Assembly (NCBI RefSeq): GCF_003672135.1
Contig: NC_039512.1
Location: 10,432,874-10,496,873, forward strand
Reading direction: 5' to 3'
Length of the DNA stretch: 64,000 bases
DNA from: Ooceraea biroi
Taxonomy: Eukaryota; Arthropoda; Insecta; Hymenoptera; Formicidae
This document shows, piece by piece, positions 1 through 13,400 of this stretch. Position numbers and translations under genes: made by a program. A model generated the notes under the pieces. That model ran no database searches, was not told the DNA's origin, and saw only the letters and a program-made list of their open reading frames with translations. Every line of letters starts with the position of its first letter. Positions within the stretch are counted from its first letter, which is position 1.

Positions 1-3000
1 TTTTAATAGCTTTTGGTTGTAGATTCCTCTCTCGCGGATTCTTCGGAAAACTCTGCAAAACTATTTCCTTTCTCGGTTTCCTTTCTACTGGAGATGCGAC
101 TTTCTATGTGACTAGATACACGGTCAACATAGCTCTTTGTTTCGATAAGAGCCACTTCCGTCTCGCTTTCGCGGACATAACGACGAGAGTGGTGCGGTGG
201 AGTGACGTGGCAAGTGGTAGGTCCATATTTCGCGATAAGGAACGCCTCCGGAGGATCCTTCGGTGAGAGGAATCTACAATTCCAATGCTTACCGTGTGCA
301 CTTCTCGGCCGTCTACAACCGAGGAAATACAAGAAAGAAGGTAACTTTTGTTGAGAATTTTACTTTTTGAGAAGACAGATTTCTCAACAGTTTTCGGAAA
401 ACAGACACGTTGTGATTTGTTTATCGTCGATCTTGTGGCGCCAAAACGTTCACAGTCACAGTTTCTATAACTCCAAAGATCTCGTAGATATTAAGAATTT
501 AATGCATCTAACGGATCTCTATTAAAATTCTAATATAGATGTAATAGATTTCTTAAAGGTCTAATAGAGATTGTAAGAATTTTTATCTTCACTACTTTAA
601 TTAATTTTAATTAGAAATACATTTTATGTGTAGATGACTTTCATCACTTTTGATCAGGAGATAAGTATTTCAGGACGCGTTATCAGTTCCTTCGAAATGA
701 AAGCCCATTGAACGCGGGGTTTTCCCTCCTTTTCAACTCATTTGGTGATTTCTTTTTTATGCGACGAAGATACTCTTCGAATTTCCGTATTCCTCCGCAG
801 TTAAATCTTGATGCTCACCAGCTCCCCCATCTTGGTATTGGAACAGATCAAGATACTCGGATCCAGCCAGGGAATTTTTTCCTTCGTAGCCCACTCAGAG
901 AATCCCTCCCCGATCCTCTCCGAAATTATCTCAGAATCTTAATCAGGTAAGTCTTCCGTTTCAAAGTACTTCGCAAGTTAGCAGCGTATTTGCCGAGTCT
1001 CTTTATTCGGATTAATGCAGATCCATTTTAGCTCCGTCTTCCTCCGCCGCACATAGTGCTCTCCGCGAAACGGTAACGAGAACAAACTGCACAAAAGCCG
1101 TTCTATACATTTATACGAATGTGCACGGTTGAGACCGGAAAATTTGCGCCAACTTTTCCACACGTAATGAAACACGTTTCTTAAGTAATTCGCGTTGTCA
1201 ATGCTGCCATTCGTCAGAAGCTAACCGCACAAATTATTTCTTGTTAAATAAGAATGAAATTACGCAGATTAAATTATGATATTATCGTACCAGCTTAATT
1301 GTATAAAAATACATATCACGAACCGTAAATGTTTCATCTCAAATAATCCTGCGTAATGAATTACAGTTTCATTAACGTTAACGTTCTGCTGAAGGGTATT
1401 TATACAAAAATTGAGTTTTTCAAGCTTTTGCGAATGGCAGGGAATTAGCGGTAGGCGGGGCGAGCATTAATCGAAGCGTACTGGAGATAAATTCGGCGAT
1501 TGGACGGATGGGCCAGCCGCGCTCGCGGATGTTTCGAAATGGCCGCGACGCGAAAATATTTAACGCTGAAACTCGATGTTACTGCAGGCTTTCTGCATTC
1601 GCCGGGATATGCTCGATAAATCCCGCTTGGAAAATAGATTAGCGCGATAGGTCATCAGCGAGACCTCCTCACGACATGCACGCGCATCGGTATCAATTTA
1701 TTCGCCCTCTCTACTTTCATCCCCAGCCCGCCACCCCCTTTCACCGTCATTCCCATCCACCTCCCCATACCACCAGTGATCAAAACAACGGGTGTCAAAC
1801 ATGCCTGAAATAGTTCCAACTTTGTCTCGGCATGCTTTATGTATCGTGCGCATCGACACGGCTCGTTAATTAACGTTGCCCAGATGAGTTAATATTAACG
1901 AGGGTCGATAATCGTACAAACGCAATGACGTTGACTTCCACCGGTCTTCCATTATTTCGAACCGTAATACATGATCGGGAAAATGACGTGATATATATTT
2001 TACAGGTTGATGCGCGAGAGAGACGAGATGGATTAAATTAATTGACGTAATCAGCTGCAATAAGTAAACGCAGCTACAATATAATCTTAGCGAAACGTGT
2101 ATCAGCGTAACGAGTGTGCAACGATTTACAAAAAGCAAATGACACGCACTTTCCTTTGCGTAAAAACTCCGGTAATCCGAATTTAAAAGTCAAAGGACGA
2201 ATTTGCTGTAACAATACGTTGCCGCGGGGCCGGCCATTTTTGCCAATGATGTTATTCGTCCATCATCGGAAATCCGATTACTTGTTCCCGCTTTAGTTTG
2301 CGCTCGCTGAGTATCATTTTTAGCTCGTTATTGTGACAGTCCGTTATATAAAGCCCAATTTACACCATCCATCCTTGACCGTTATCCGTCACGAATTAAT
2401 CTGTCAATGAAAGAAATTGCAAAATGGAGCCATGTTGTTTAAATACGCGAAACTTGCGTTGAACTACACTTTTATCTCAATATCTGTCGCAGACAATATT
2501 TTATAATTCTACGCGCATATATTTACTATGTTATATATATTCATATATTTTATTAACGCCCTTTAATTTTTTAATTTAACTTGTATTTTTCAGTGGATAA
2601 ACTTTCCAATGAAATTACTAAAATCGCAAATTCTGTTCTACATATCAAATATTGCGATTATACAACGCCCCTCTCCTTTCTCTCGCGTGTGACGAGATAA
2701 GTGAAATGATTATTAACAACGAATAGTGTAAATTCAGTGTAAAGTAGATCAATTATTGTTTGCGATATTACGTGGGATTGCGTAGCTGTAACGCGACGAA
2801 ACTTGCAGGCGGCTTTAGTAACTTTATCGCTCGCGACTCATTATGGACAAACAGAATCAAAAGTACGTAATTACATCGCGAACTTTGCAGCACAAACTGC
2901 GACGGGCATAATCCGCGCATAATGTGCGCAGTACGTGAAAGCAAATTAATTACTTCGTTCGTCGCAATATCGCCGGCAAGTTTGCAAACGCACGGACAAA

Positions 3001-6000
3001 GCCCGGCTGTGTCAGATTTCGTCAAGTCCTAATAACAATTAATTTTGTATCACTTTTCTGCCCTTATCTTCCTTATCTTGCAAAACTTGTAATTATATTG
3101 AACTTAATAAAGAGTTTTGAATCAATTTAATACTAATTTGTATCGCATAACATCTTATTTCGATTTCATTTACAGATTTCAGATTTATTCGCATTTATAA
3201 TGCATGTTGAATCATGGTAACAAATAAAAAGCATAGAAAAATGATGGTTTCAATAATTGTCAATTATTTTAAAAAATTTAATTGTCCTATATAACGTATT
3301 ACAGCAAACATCTATTCATACTCACGATCAGAGCGCGTATGCGTCAGATTTCTCTTCCATTTCTCGTCGGCACAACCGATACTTATAAATCAATTGCATT
3401 CGAAGTATTTTCGTTCATGACACGACAATAATTAATCTCAACACAGAATCAGTAATCCATATTAATAGTTAACAAATAAATCATTTATTAAGTAACGATT
3501 ATACGAGATTATTTGGAAATAGATGTCGAAATGCAAGAATAAACTCGTCGAGTCTGCGCGTGAATTTCATCCCGCTCATTACGCGACGGGAGGAAGTGGG
3601 AGCGGAAGGAGGAATCGATAAAGAATTTATAATATATCTGTTAAAATAATAACACGCAATAACGGAAAGTCCCAGAGTCCGTACGCGCGCGTCGTTGCGA
3701 ATTAAGCGAACGGCAGCGAATGACAGAGAACATCGCCGATGTAAATTATTACGGATGCCTCCCCGGGGCATTGAAGGATTAAAGGCGTTATTACTTTATC
3801 AATGAACGTAATTATGTCACCTCGCTTGCAACCATCCTCATCAATTCGAGTACGCGTTAATGGAACCTTCGGAAATAGTGGAATATCGCATATAGATTTT
3901 TACGAAGGCGCGTACAGAAGGTGTCGCCGTTCGCGACATGAGACTGTGCCCGCGCGACAAAGGGTTCGACACTCCGTGGATTGTAGAGGCACGAGGGCTG
4001 TGTAGGCTTCACGTGCGTGGGATAGCGCAGCTGGTCGAATCCGAATTCACCGGAGCGTCTCTACGGCCTCCCTTCTCTCTCATTCCACGTTATATCCCTG
4101 TATCATAAACTCCTAGTATCTTCTTTTAGTGCGCGATAAAATAAACCACGATCACTTGCGTTATCATGCGGCGCCAGGGGGTGTGTTAAATTAAATTGAT
4201 AAATACTACGACGCGAGTTTACAGCGATCGCCGCTGCGTGCCGGGCTTTTACTGCGCCCAGAAGGCAAAGGAGATGTTTCAATAAGTTCCGGTAACAAAC
4301 CGACCCTTCCAGGTGTTGCAGATAACTCCTGTTTTGGGGAAAAAATGAAATTTTAAGTAATATTTTAAACGCATTTTATCTATAATACCTCAATATTAAT
4401 TTCAAAATCATTATTTTTAGTTTATATTATTATCTGGAAGAGAAAAAGTTTTGTAGTCAATATTTGCGTATTTTGTCCATAAACTTTTTAATGTAAATAA
4501 CATGTAATAGGAGGTGTGTCTATTTTTGATTGTCACTTTGCATCGCGATATTTTCTTAAAATATTATTATGATACTAATTTCAATTATTGCTTTTAATTA
4601 TTTATAATTATATTTGCTAATAATTAAATTATAATTAAGGATAGAGATTGAGAAAGAGAGAATTTCTTTTCAAAAAGTGTATAATTAAAAGAATCTCGTT
4701 ATCATTTTGTTGCTAAAATTTTTGCTGCAGAGCAATGAGTATCAAATTGGCAAGAACTCCTGCAAATGTAGAATAAAACGCCGCAGTTTCGAGACATTCA
4801 GAAGAAATTAATTAAATAATCGTTTCCGGCGTGCGAGTATCAGCATCCTCCTGGCGGATTTTCGCCGGTAAACGAGATTAGAAGGCGAGCTGGTAGTTTT
4901 TGAGCGGAGACGCAAACAGAGGGCTGTCGGTGTGTCAGTATAGGGGGTGTAAAGAGAGTGAGAGAGAGAGAGAAAGAGAGTTAGGGTGGAAGGGAAAGGG
5001 ACGCAGTTGGAAAACGCTATGCAGAACTTGGCAGTCGCGCGGGCTCCGGGCACGATCTCACTTAATTGGGGTCGTGTAATTTAAGTTAAGCAAGTCGTAA
5101 AATTTGAATCGTAATTGCGCGCATCCGTTACACACACACACGTACACATATATACGCACACGCAAGTGCACCAGGCGATACTTCGCGCACGTGTACGTAT
5201 GTACGTAATCGAAAATCGCTTTCAGAGAAGAGAGACTGTCGAGTAGTTTCGCGTGTTCTTAGGGTCGTTTTTCTGGAAAAAAGTGCAATTCTCAAAATTA
5301 AACTTTTCGGACCTGATCAATTCTCCCTCTGTTTGTCCGGGAATTAGATTGGGGAATGTACGTTGAATGTTTTTTCCTCAAAAAATGAATCGACAAGTTG
5401 AACGAAAGCTTAAAGTCACTGTTTTTGTAAATTGATTATCGAAATATATTTACTCTTTCAATCGCTAAGCTTTAATCTTAAAATTAGGTCGTGCAACATG
5501 ACATGTATGTGTGCTTCGCTCACACCAACTCGACGATCCATTTTATATTTGCGGGAAAAAACGGATAGGATGATTTTTTCGGAATTTTTATCATGATTAT
5601 TAGATCGCGTCGGTGTAAACGGCACGGCGATTAAAAGCCGTGTTGATATAGGTAACAACAGGTAGATAACAGGTACCTGGGCATTATATGGAGATGCGGA
5701 TAACGCGATTAAGAGCTTACCGCTTCAGTGTATCGTCAAACGCGGATTACGAGTGGCTGCGGCATCGCTGGTGCAACCGAAAAATCCGCTCGTTCCGAAT
5801 AACGCGTTCGGATCTCGAACTTAAAGCACGTACTTTGAAATCACGGATTAATCCTGTTTCCACGTTACGGAATTAGGAAGCTGGAAAACCTGCGAGTTCT
5901 CCGGAGAAATCAAATATCTGAGAATGTCAATGTCACGCGAACGGAACTGTCTCGGCGACATTCAAAAATCTAATTACCGCGTCAGGCGATCCGTTTATTT

Positions 6001-6947
6001 AAACTTCTGAAAAATGAGAAAACAAACTTCAAAGGGAACGGGAGGAAGACCTAAGGATTACTTGAAATTCATTCGGGATCGAAACTCTTAATTATTCGGG
6101 ATCGAATTGCGCGCGGAATTAAGAATTGAAGAACCGAGCAAACGGATCGTGCTTTCTTTCAATCAAACCGGAAGCTCGCGGGACGTCGACGGTTTCCGTG
6201 GACGGTGAATTAATTTAATGACAGACGTAAAAAAATGAATTGCTGAGCTCCCGAGACGCATCCTTCATAAACTCTCTTCCAGTTACAAGGATTATAGGAG
6301 CGTCATGAGGGGAGGACGAGGGATTCTCTCAGATAATAATTCACGGAGTTCAAGCTTTAAAGATCCGTCGACGTAACCATAAACGCAACAGTTCCGTCTC
6401 GCCCCCGCTCACCACCCCTCCTCCACGAATTAATGCCGGCGCAATCTTGCGGCACAGACGAGAACCGACAAGAGTTAGACAAGGGAGGTCCCGACCGCTA
6501 TTCCAATCTGGCGCCAGGCTAGAGTTTAGCAGACTCCATGAAAACGAGCTTCTTCCTACTGCTCGATCCCCTTCCCCCTTCTACCCCTGTGCATGCACAC
6601 AGGCCGTGCAAGTGGCCCTGCATATTTGATGGGACGTTTCTCGGCATCCTTTCAACCGGCAAGTTTCCAGGTATTAGCATAGTAAACATGGATTTACGTT
6701 ATGCACGGCCCTCGCGGCGCTATATTACTACATACGGCGAAGAGACCGCCCAAGCCGTTACAGACAGGCACGATCAAGCTTAGAGCGAGCTTAGACGTTT
6801 ACTCACTCAACGCACTTAAGCGCGGAACGACGCGCCCTTCGTTCCTCCAGACATTGCCGTCGATCACGTACACGGAACGAAGATTTCATGGCTTGATAGG
6901 ACGACCTTGAAAATCTGTATGCCTTGGACAAGTTAGGTGAGCGTGAG
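1..6947. other. Noncoding DNA, no gene recognised
   Basis: I see no convincing gene here. Open frames are short, overlap on both strands and match no family I know. The stretch alternates between AT-rich DNA (around 2480-2660 and 4330-4720) and CpG-richer DNA (around 1440-1660, 3900-4060 and 6380-6900). A polypyrimidine-to-AG acceptor followed by an open frame and a consensus CAG/GTAAGT donor spans 674-946 and is treated as a weak exon candidate under findings. A GA-rich microsatellite lies near 4953-4981 and a mixed CA/TA tract near 5130-5165. The stretch could be intronic or intergenic; the sequence does not decide between them. Confidence 0.6.
4953..4981. repeat. (GA)n microsatellite
   Basis: An interrupted run of GA dinucleotides. 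It sits in otherwise mixed sequence and is typical of insect noncoding DNA. Confidence 0.85.
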
Positions 6948-7440
6948 CGATTGGTGGATAGATTGGCTGATAGATAGGTGAGGTAGTGAAGCAGAAGATG
7001 ATGAAGAGATCATTGAAGAGCTTACAGTATACGCGGAAGATATTTATTGTGCGATACAAGATAATCTTGCGTATGTGAAAAACATTATTTTATAAAGAAT
7101 CTCTAAGTGAATCAATTAGAGATTAGTGATAGACTGATAGGTGAAGAAATGAAATGATGAAATAGATAAGTATAATATTAAAAGATAACTAAAGAAATAT
7201 TGCAGCACATATGCAGAAATTATTTTTCATGTAATACAAAATACAAGACAATCTTAAAAACGTTTTACGTTTTTATTTTATATTTTATACCACAACGAAG
7301 CACACTGCTAAGAGATTGGTAAATGCTAATGAATGAAGAATGAGGTGATGAGAAAATAACTGAAAAGAAGCTATAGCATACGCAGAAGTTATTTATTACG
7401 CAATACGAGTATTATTATAATATTTACCACGTAACGCAAG
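6948..7440. repeat. Diverged three-copy tandem repeat, period about 175-190 bp
   Basis: Three successive segments share the same order of landmarks. Each begins with a GATTGG or GATTAG motif (at 6948, 7121 and 7314). A purine-rich stretch rich in GATGA/GAAGA follows. Then comes an anchor of the form CAGTATACGC / CAGCACATATGC / TAGCATACGC (near 7025, 7203 and 7374), followed by GAAG or GAAA, TATTTAT-like sequence and CAATACAAG-like sequence. Spacings are 173 and 193 for the first landmark and about 178 and 171 for the second. The copies are clearly diverged, with indels, so this is an old tandem amplification, not a young satellite. I found no coding frame across it and recognise no repeat family. 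Confidence 0.65.
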
Positions 7441-10400
7441 TATCGCAAGTAGCGACTGTCCGATGTGAGCAGTCGAGAATCATTGAAGTTCTCAAGAATT
7501 TAAGAGCTTTATTCCGGTACTGCTGGTAAAGATCTCAGATTTGGTATAAGTAACACTGAGAAGCTTTAAGTACGCTTAAGTACAGTTAGGTAAAACTTCC
7601 TCGCAATGCTGCTGCGCCGTATTTATCTAACAAATGTATTAATTCTTTCTTCTCAGAAATACACAGTACAAGGTAAGCCTGCATGGATAAAACTTGATTT
7701 CGCCGGCGAACTCGCTGCGCGCAGGCGCGCCCATCAAGCCGTGCGAGTAAATGAAAACACGTACACAGGTAGATGGGTATTGAGCACGACGTTATAACAG
7801 CCATGTGGAATTTCATGCGGGATACGCCAGTTTCGCGTGCCCGCGACAAACGCGGAACGTGCGAACCCCGCTCGCAATAACGTACACCTAAAAAATGACC
7901 GAGCATGTCGAAGAGGGAGACGGCGACTCGAATCCGGGAAGCCGCACTATGAATTACACGTGCCATGTGACAATAGATTTTTTTTTCAACTTCTACCATT
8001 GCTCCCAGCGCGACGACGAATAGCATCCAATTTTTCTCTATTCAACTCCTAACAATCGAACGCGCGTGGTTGGCGACGGGAGTCGGTGGCGACGGGATAG
8101 GTGGAAGCGCAGGAGGAAGGGGGTGGAGGGTGGGACGAGATCGAACGGAATTCTGTCGTCGCACCGAGTACGGCATATACAACGACCTGAGCTTTATGGG
8201 GCTCCGGGTATCCGTGCTCGTAGTTTGTCTGGAGCGATGCTGGTTGGTGTTACAATTGAATTCTATCAGGAATCGCTGGCGCACGCGAGCGAAAATATTC
8301 CGGTCATCGATGAAAGTGCGTACGCGAGAGCTGGCAGACTCGAATCCACGGGATTCAATCAGCGTTTATTTTTTCACGCGCTTATTTTCGAGCGTATTTC
8401 CACGCGAATCTGAGTTCTCTCTCCGCTCGGCGACTGTTTTCTATGTCTTCCATTTTTCCGTGAGCTTGCGCGGGAAAATCGGTCTGCGGGGTTGCGGTCT
8501 CCCGCGAGCACTCTCGTTATGAGACTGTTTCGCGCTACAGCGATAATCCCAACAAGTTGAGAGTTTCGCCGCCGGGCCGTTCCTTCCTGAATTTCAATTC
8601 CACGTGTGCCTTCGTTAATCCGATGTTACACAGAAATGCGCGAGTGCAACCTCGTTCCAATATTTGCTGATTCGGTTGAAACTTCCAGCTGAACTGCCTG
8701 CATGCGCGATCGATGTTCTCGATCGTGATTTGTTGTCATTTTCATTTAAGAGGAAAATTGTTCACGTAACTTTTTCGACAAATATTTCAGCGGGTTAGAA
8801 ATGCGCTCCGTTTCCACGGAAATCTGGACGAGATTTAATATTGAACACTGTTAGAAATAAAAATTGCCTGTCATATTTGCGTCGAGGCCGGGGAGAAGGA
8901 TCCAGATTTGTTGGGGAATACATCCATCTCGCTGCGTGCGCCTTTTAATTAAATATTACTCATTAGCACGGGGAAAGTGGGTTTAATGCCGGCGACGTGA
9001 CGGCATTAACGAAACTCGGGCGATTAAAACCATCCCGTAAAAACCGACAGCTTAATTTCGTGCTCGGAGGGATATCACGTGATATTTGCTGGTAGTTTCG
9101 CCGCAATGGCAGTTCCTACAGTACTGTCAGCGCGGTATAATTAAGCTTAACGACATAGCTAGCTGTGACAGACAAGGAGACTTAAGGGCTAAAGGTTTCA
9201 AGACCCGATCAGCGAATCTACGTGTGTGAGATCGTGGAAATCCTCGAATCTATGTCTGCAACGAACAGCGCAACGTCGGATTTCAACAGCGAGATCCGAG
9301 AATCAAACGTTATCTAATTATACCGTCGTGTCCAATAATCCGCATAATCGGGAGCATGAAGATCCACACGGGCGATTGACAATAATTTTTATTGGCCGAT
9401 AACAGTTGAAACGTGTGCTAACGCAATTATCATATATTGACTAGCGTTTGAATTGCCGCGATAATTAGTTACCGTCATATTTTCGGTGATATTGAAGCAA
9501 TATTAGTGAGCGATGCGCTCGTGCACAAATGAAGCTAAAATGAAAATTCGTGAGCAAAGAGAAGGGGAGCGAGGAGCAAGGTGGAGGGATAAAATTCATA
9601 TATTGATCGATAATTGTTTGCGACCGATCACGGTGCGAGACATACCAGCAATAATGGCTGTAAAACGCACCTAAATGTATCTCAATTGAGAATTGCCAAA
9701 ACTATTACGAAACATGATATTCCACATTGATTTGAATATTTCCCGATTAACAGTGCAATTTTCATAGTGCAATAATGCGATACTGTAAAATGCATTTAAT
9801 GTTTTTAATATGCCGCAAACACGCTGCAAACGTTCGCAGATAAAAATAAAAATAAAACCTTTATTGAAATATCTTATTATATCTTTATTATTTTATATTA
9901 AGTTATTATGCAACCGCTCTACAGAATTGTGTAGCAGGCCTGGTTGTATCATGAGACTAGTTAAATAGAGATTAGCAGACTCTGCCGAGTCACAAACTTC
10001 CATAATATTCACTAAACGACTGAAATATGAGCGAAGCGAACTACCATACGTAATATACAAATATGCAGCAGTTATAAAACAGTTTCTGTTCTTCATGATG
10101 TATGCAATATTATACAATTATTTAATCATATAAAATCGTTGCGATAAATCTTACCAACAACTTCATCTACATGTATCTTTTCGATAACAAATTGTACCGT
10201 CCTCTTATTTTTTTTTCTACCATTATTCGTAATTTTTTATATTTTGTTAAAAAAGAAACATTATAGATGAACATTAGGCTATTAGAGAGACTTTAAAAAT
10301 TTGTTACAGTAAAATTGGCTACCGTGACAATTTATTCAAATGAAGCGAGAACTTTTGACCGTGCTTTGAAAAAATGGCTGACAAAATTATTTAGCGCAAT

Positions 10401-13400
10401 AAATTAGAACGCACTTAGAAGCATGGCAAAGTGAACCGATAAATTATACTTAAACGGCGATGCAGACATGAATGCGGATACTGCACGAACATCTTTTCGC
10501 ACTCCGTGTAATCCGGGATTAGCCGTAGCGCGCATTTTGAATTCGTCCGCGGGGCACAGCGCGTGGTTATAAACTTTCGAGGGGTACTCGGATTATCGCT
10601 TTAACGCAGAAGAGTTTAGTTGCACTATAGAACACTATTTGCGTCTTGATGCAATTTTCCGCGAAGAATCATTAATTAACTAAATGTGCTGATCAACTTC
10701 GCAACGTAGACGGCATTTTGTTATTGTCTCTAATCGCAATATATTAGAGTGTAGAATGAAGAACCAGTCCCGCCCTTTCCACTTCACGTGATTCCCGTGC
10801 CGCAATACTTTTCTTTTCAGACAAAACTCGCCAGCTAAATCGAACGAAACTGTAATCACGACCAAATCGATGTCGAATAATACCTTGAGAAGTAAATATA
10901 ACTCCCTTAATTCTGGTTCAATAGACTGGATATTTTGCTAGTAGTTATTGCCGATCCTCCACCAAGCGTTCGTGAGGAGATATTCTTGATTGTCTGTGAT
11001 AATCAAAGTTTTAAGCTCCTTGAATCTCATAATCACTTAATCTCAGGTTTTTAATGAATAATGGATTTTTTCTTGATTTATAAATCTTTGAAATAGAGAA
11101 TAATAGTGTTGATATGTAAAGGCGTTTTAAAGACCTGGATATTCAGTCCCGAAGACATAAGACATTTTTTATTCTTAAAGTTGCACAAAATATGGACAAT
11201 CTTAGATCTAGCCAGATTTTTCGGTCTATTTTCCGGAAAAATGACAGCGAGAAAGAAATACGCGCCGTTTCTCCCTCCTATGCCTGCCCGCACATGACCC
11301 TCTTAGTTAAGACCTTGAGGAGGTTCTCCTTGAGCCAATCTCAGGAATACCCTCCTGCGAAAAAGGGACGACGTACTTTAGTGAATCCCTTCCTATACTT
11401 TCTCCTGCCCAGCCAAAGGCTTGTATCTAAAGATTAGACGATCCATAATCTTCGAGCAAAGATTGCTGATTCCAAAAATACCGATTAAAGATCTCAGCAT
11501 CCGTGAGAGATTACATATGTACATACCTATGTATATGAATAAATATAAAATGTATATTTATATACAGAATAGTTAAATAACAATTATCCAATAAAATATA
11601 TTTTACAATATAAAATACAAAATTAATCATCTAGCCTTTTATGGGTACTTAACTCAAGTATGTAAGGACTTAAAATTCCAAGAATCGTGGGTGAAATATG
11701 TGTCGCAAAAATTCAAAGTCAAAAGAATCCAAGAGGCCAAGTATTTGACGATTCATATGTGTAAAAGAGAAACTTTATTACATGCACATTAATAGCAGTT
11801 GATGAGGGTCGTGGTGTAAGATACGATGGAAAGGCGATAAAAGCGCAAAGACAAATCTCGTCCTGCTTTATATGTCGGAAATATAAGAGCGGTACGTGAC
11901 GAGATTCGTCGATTCCTCGTCGGCCTTATCGCATTTCTGATCCGTCGCTGGAGCAGCCTCGTCCTTCTTTCTATGCTGACAGAGCGTTGAGTAAATTTAT
12001 CCATCCGCGATGATACGTGGGAATCCGGCGTTTCTCAGTCTTACGTCGCTTCCGTTGATAGCAAAGAAGACAGTAGACAGGCGATGTATCTCCTAGGCTA
12101 TAGCCCAAGTGCATCCGCCCATACCAGAGGACTTACGAAAAATCCCGCGATATTATTCGGTCTTACGACTGCATTCTTGTAGTCTGCCAGTGCAGGATGG
12201 GGCAATCTTTACTTCAAGGGAAGGACAATAAATCATCATTAGTCTTACATTTATATAAGTTTATTTAGATACAGATTATTGTAGCACTTGAATGAACTTG
12301 CTCGCGCGATTTCGAAGAGAAGTTTTTTAATAACGCTGTGTTCAGATCGAAGTAATTCGAGTAAAAGGTGTCCACTGGTCTCATCTCTCGCTGCCGATTT
12401 CGAGATAAAAAGGGACACGCAAGAAGTGCGAGGTGCTTCCTGCTTTCGTGCGACCTTGAGCGCAGAAGATTTACTTGTCCATTCCGGCAACGCGAGGACT
12501 AAAATATCGTCTTACGTCTTGCCGGGCGATAGAACGGAAATATAGGACAGCGGTATTGTCGGACTTCCGTGCGCAATCCTGCAGATGGAAAGATTTACTT
12601 TACGGCTCGAGTGATTCAGGAAGAGAGGACTCTTTTTCTGTCGCGGGAAGAAACTGAGAGTACCGCCCCGCCATTTGTCTCGAGTCTCACGCTCGAGAAT
12701 CGAATTGGCACGTTATTTTGTGCGCGCCGAAACTTATCGTTCAATCGCGTAAATCTAACGGTTCGGTATCTTACATAAGTAGGAAGCATGGGAAACACAA
12801 AATATTTATAAGGATCTCTCATGTATTCACAGAGAGTGCATCGTAAAACGCGATCGAGTCGTTAATGCACGACCAATGAGATCGCGTGTACTGCGCGATT
12901 CTCGTGATTGGGCAGCATGATAAAACTCAAAAACTTCGCGACGCCTCGTTGCGATGCGAGCGCGCGCCATGTTTCCAACTTCCTCTATCGAATAAACTCG
13001 CGATGAACTTGCATAAGCAGACCGTACGTGGCGGTCCATCAGAGTTCCTTGTCGGAGTGCTCGGTCAGCCTGCTGCGCGTTCGAGTTTCCCCTAGAATCC
13101 TTAAGACTTAAATTTACATGTTTACTCATTCCACGCCAACTTTTGTGACGAAACAAAGCCTCATATACGGATACGAGAGGTTGAGAAAATGGCGGAGCTC
13201 TATTTCGCTATGCCGTGAGAGGATTGGCTTCTTCCTTGCGTCTCGCGGATAGACATCAAAATTTTTATGGCTCGCGCGTAACCTGGCGAACGGGGGAGAG
13301 GAGGAAGGATTTCAAGCTCGTAATGCCACTAGACAATACTCTCGTCGTTCGTTTCTCGCGAAACATTGTTTCGGAATAAAGAAGGGGTAATTTATAGCAT

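Noticed and set aside
1720..1745. Minus-strand G-rich run as a quadruplex
   Set aside because: Only three runs of three or more G are present at suitable spacing.
7586..8026. 146-codon minus-strand frame with an ATG start and hydrophobic N-terminus
   Set aside because: The hydrophobic start is short, the frame reads through a poly-A/T run, and no family or codon bias supports it.
8080..8135. Plus-strand G-rich stretch as a quadruplex
   Set aside because: Three runs are close together, but the fourth is separated by more than 20 nt.
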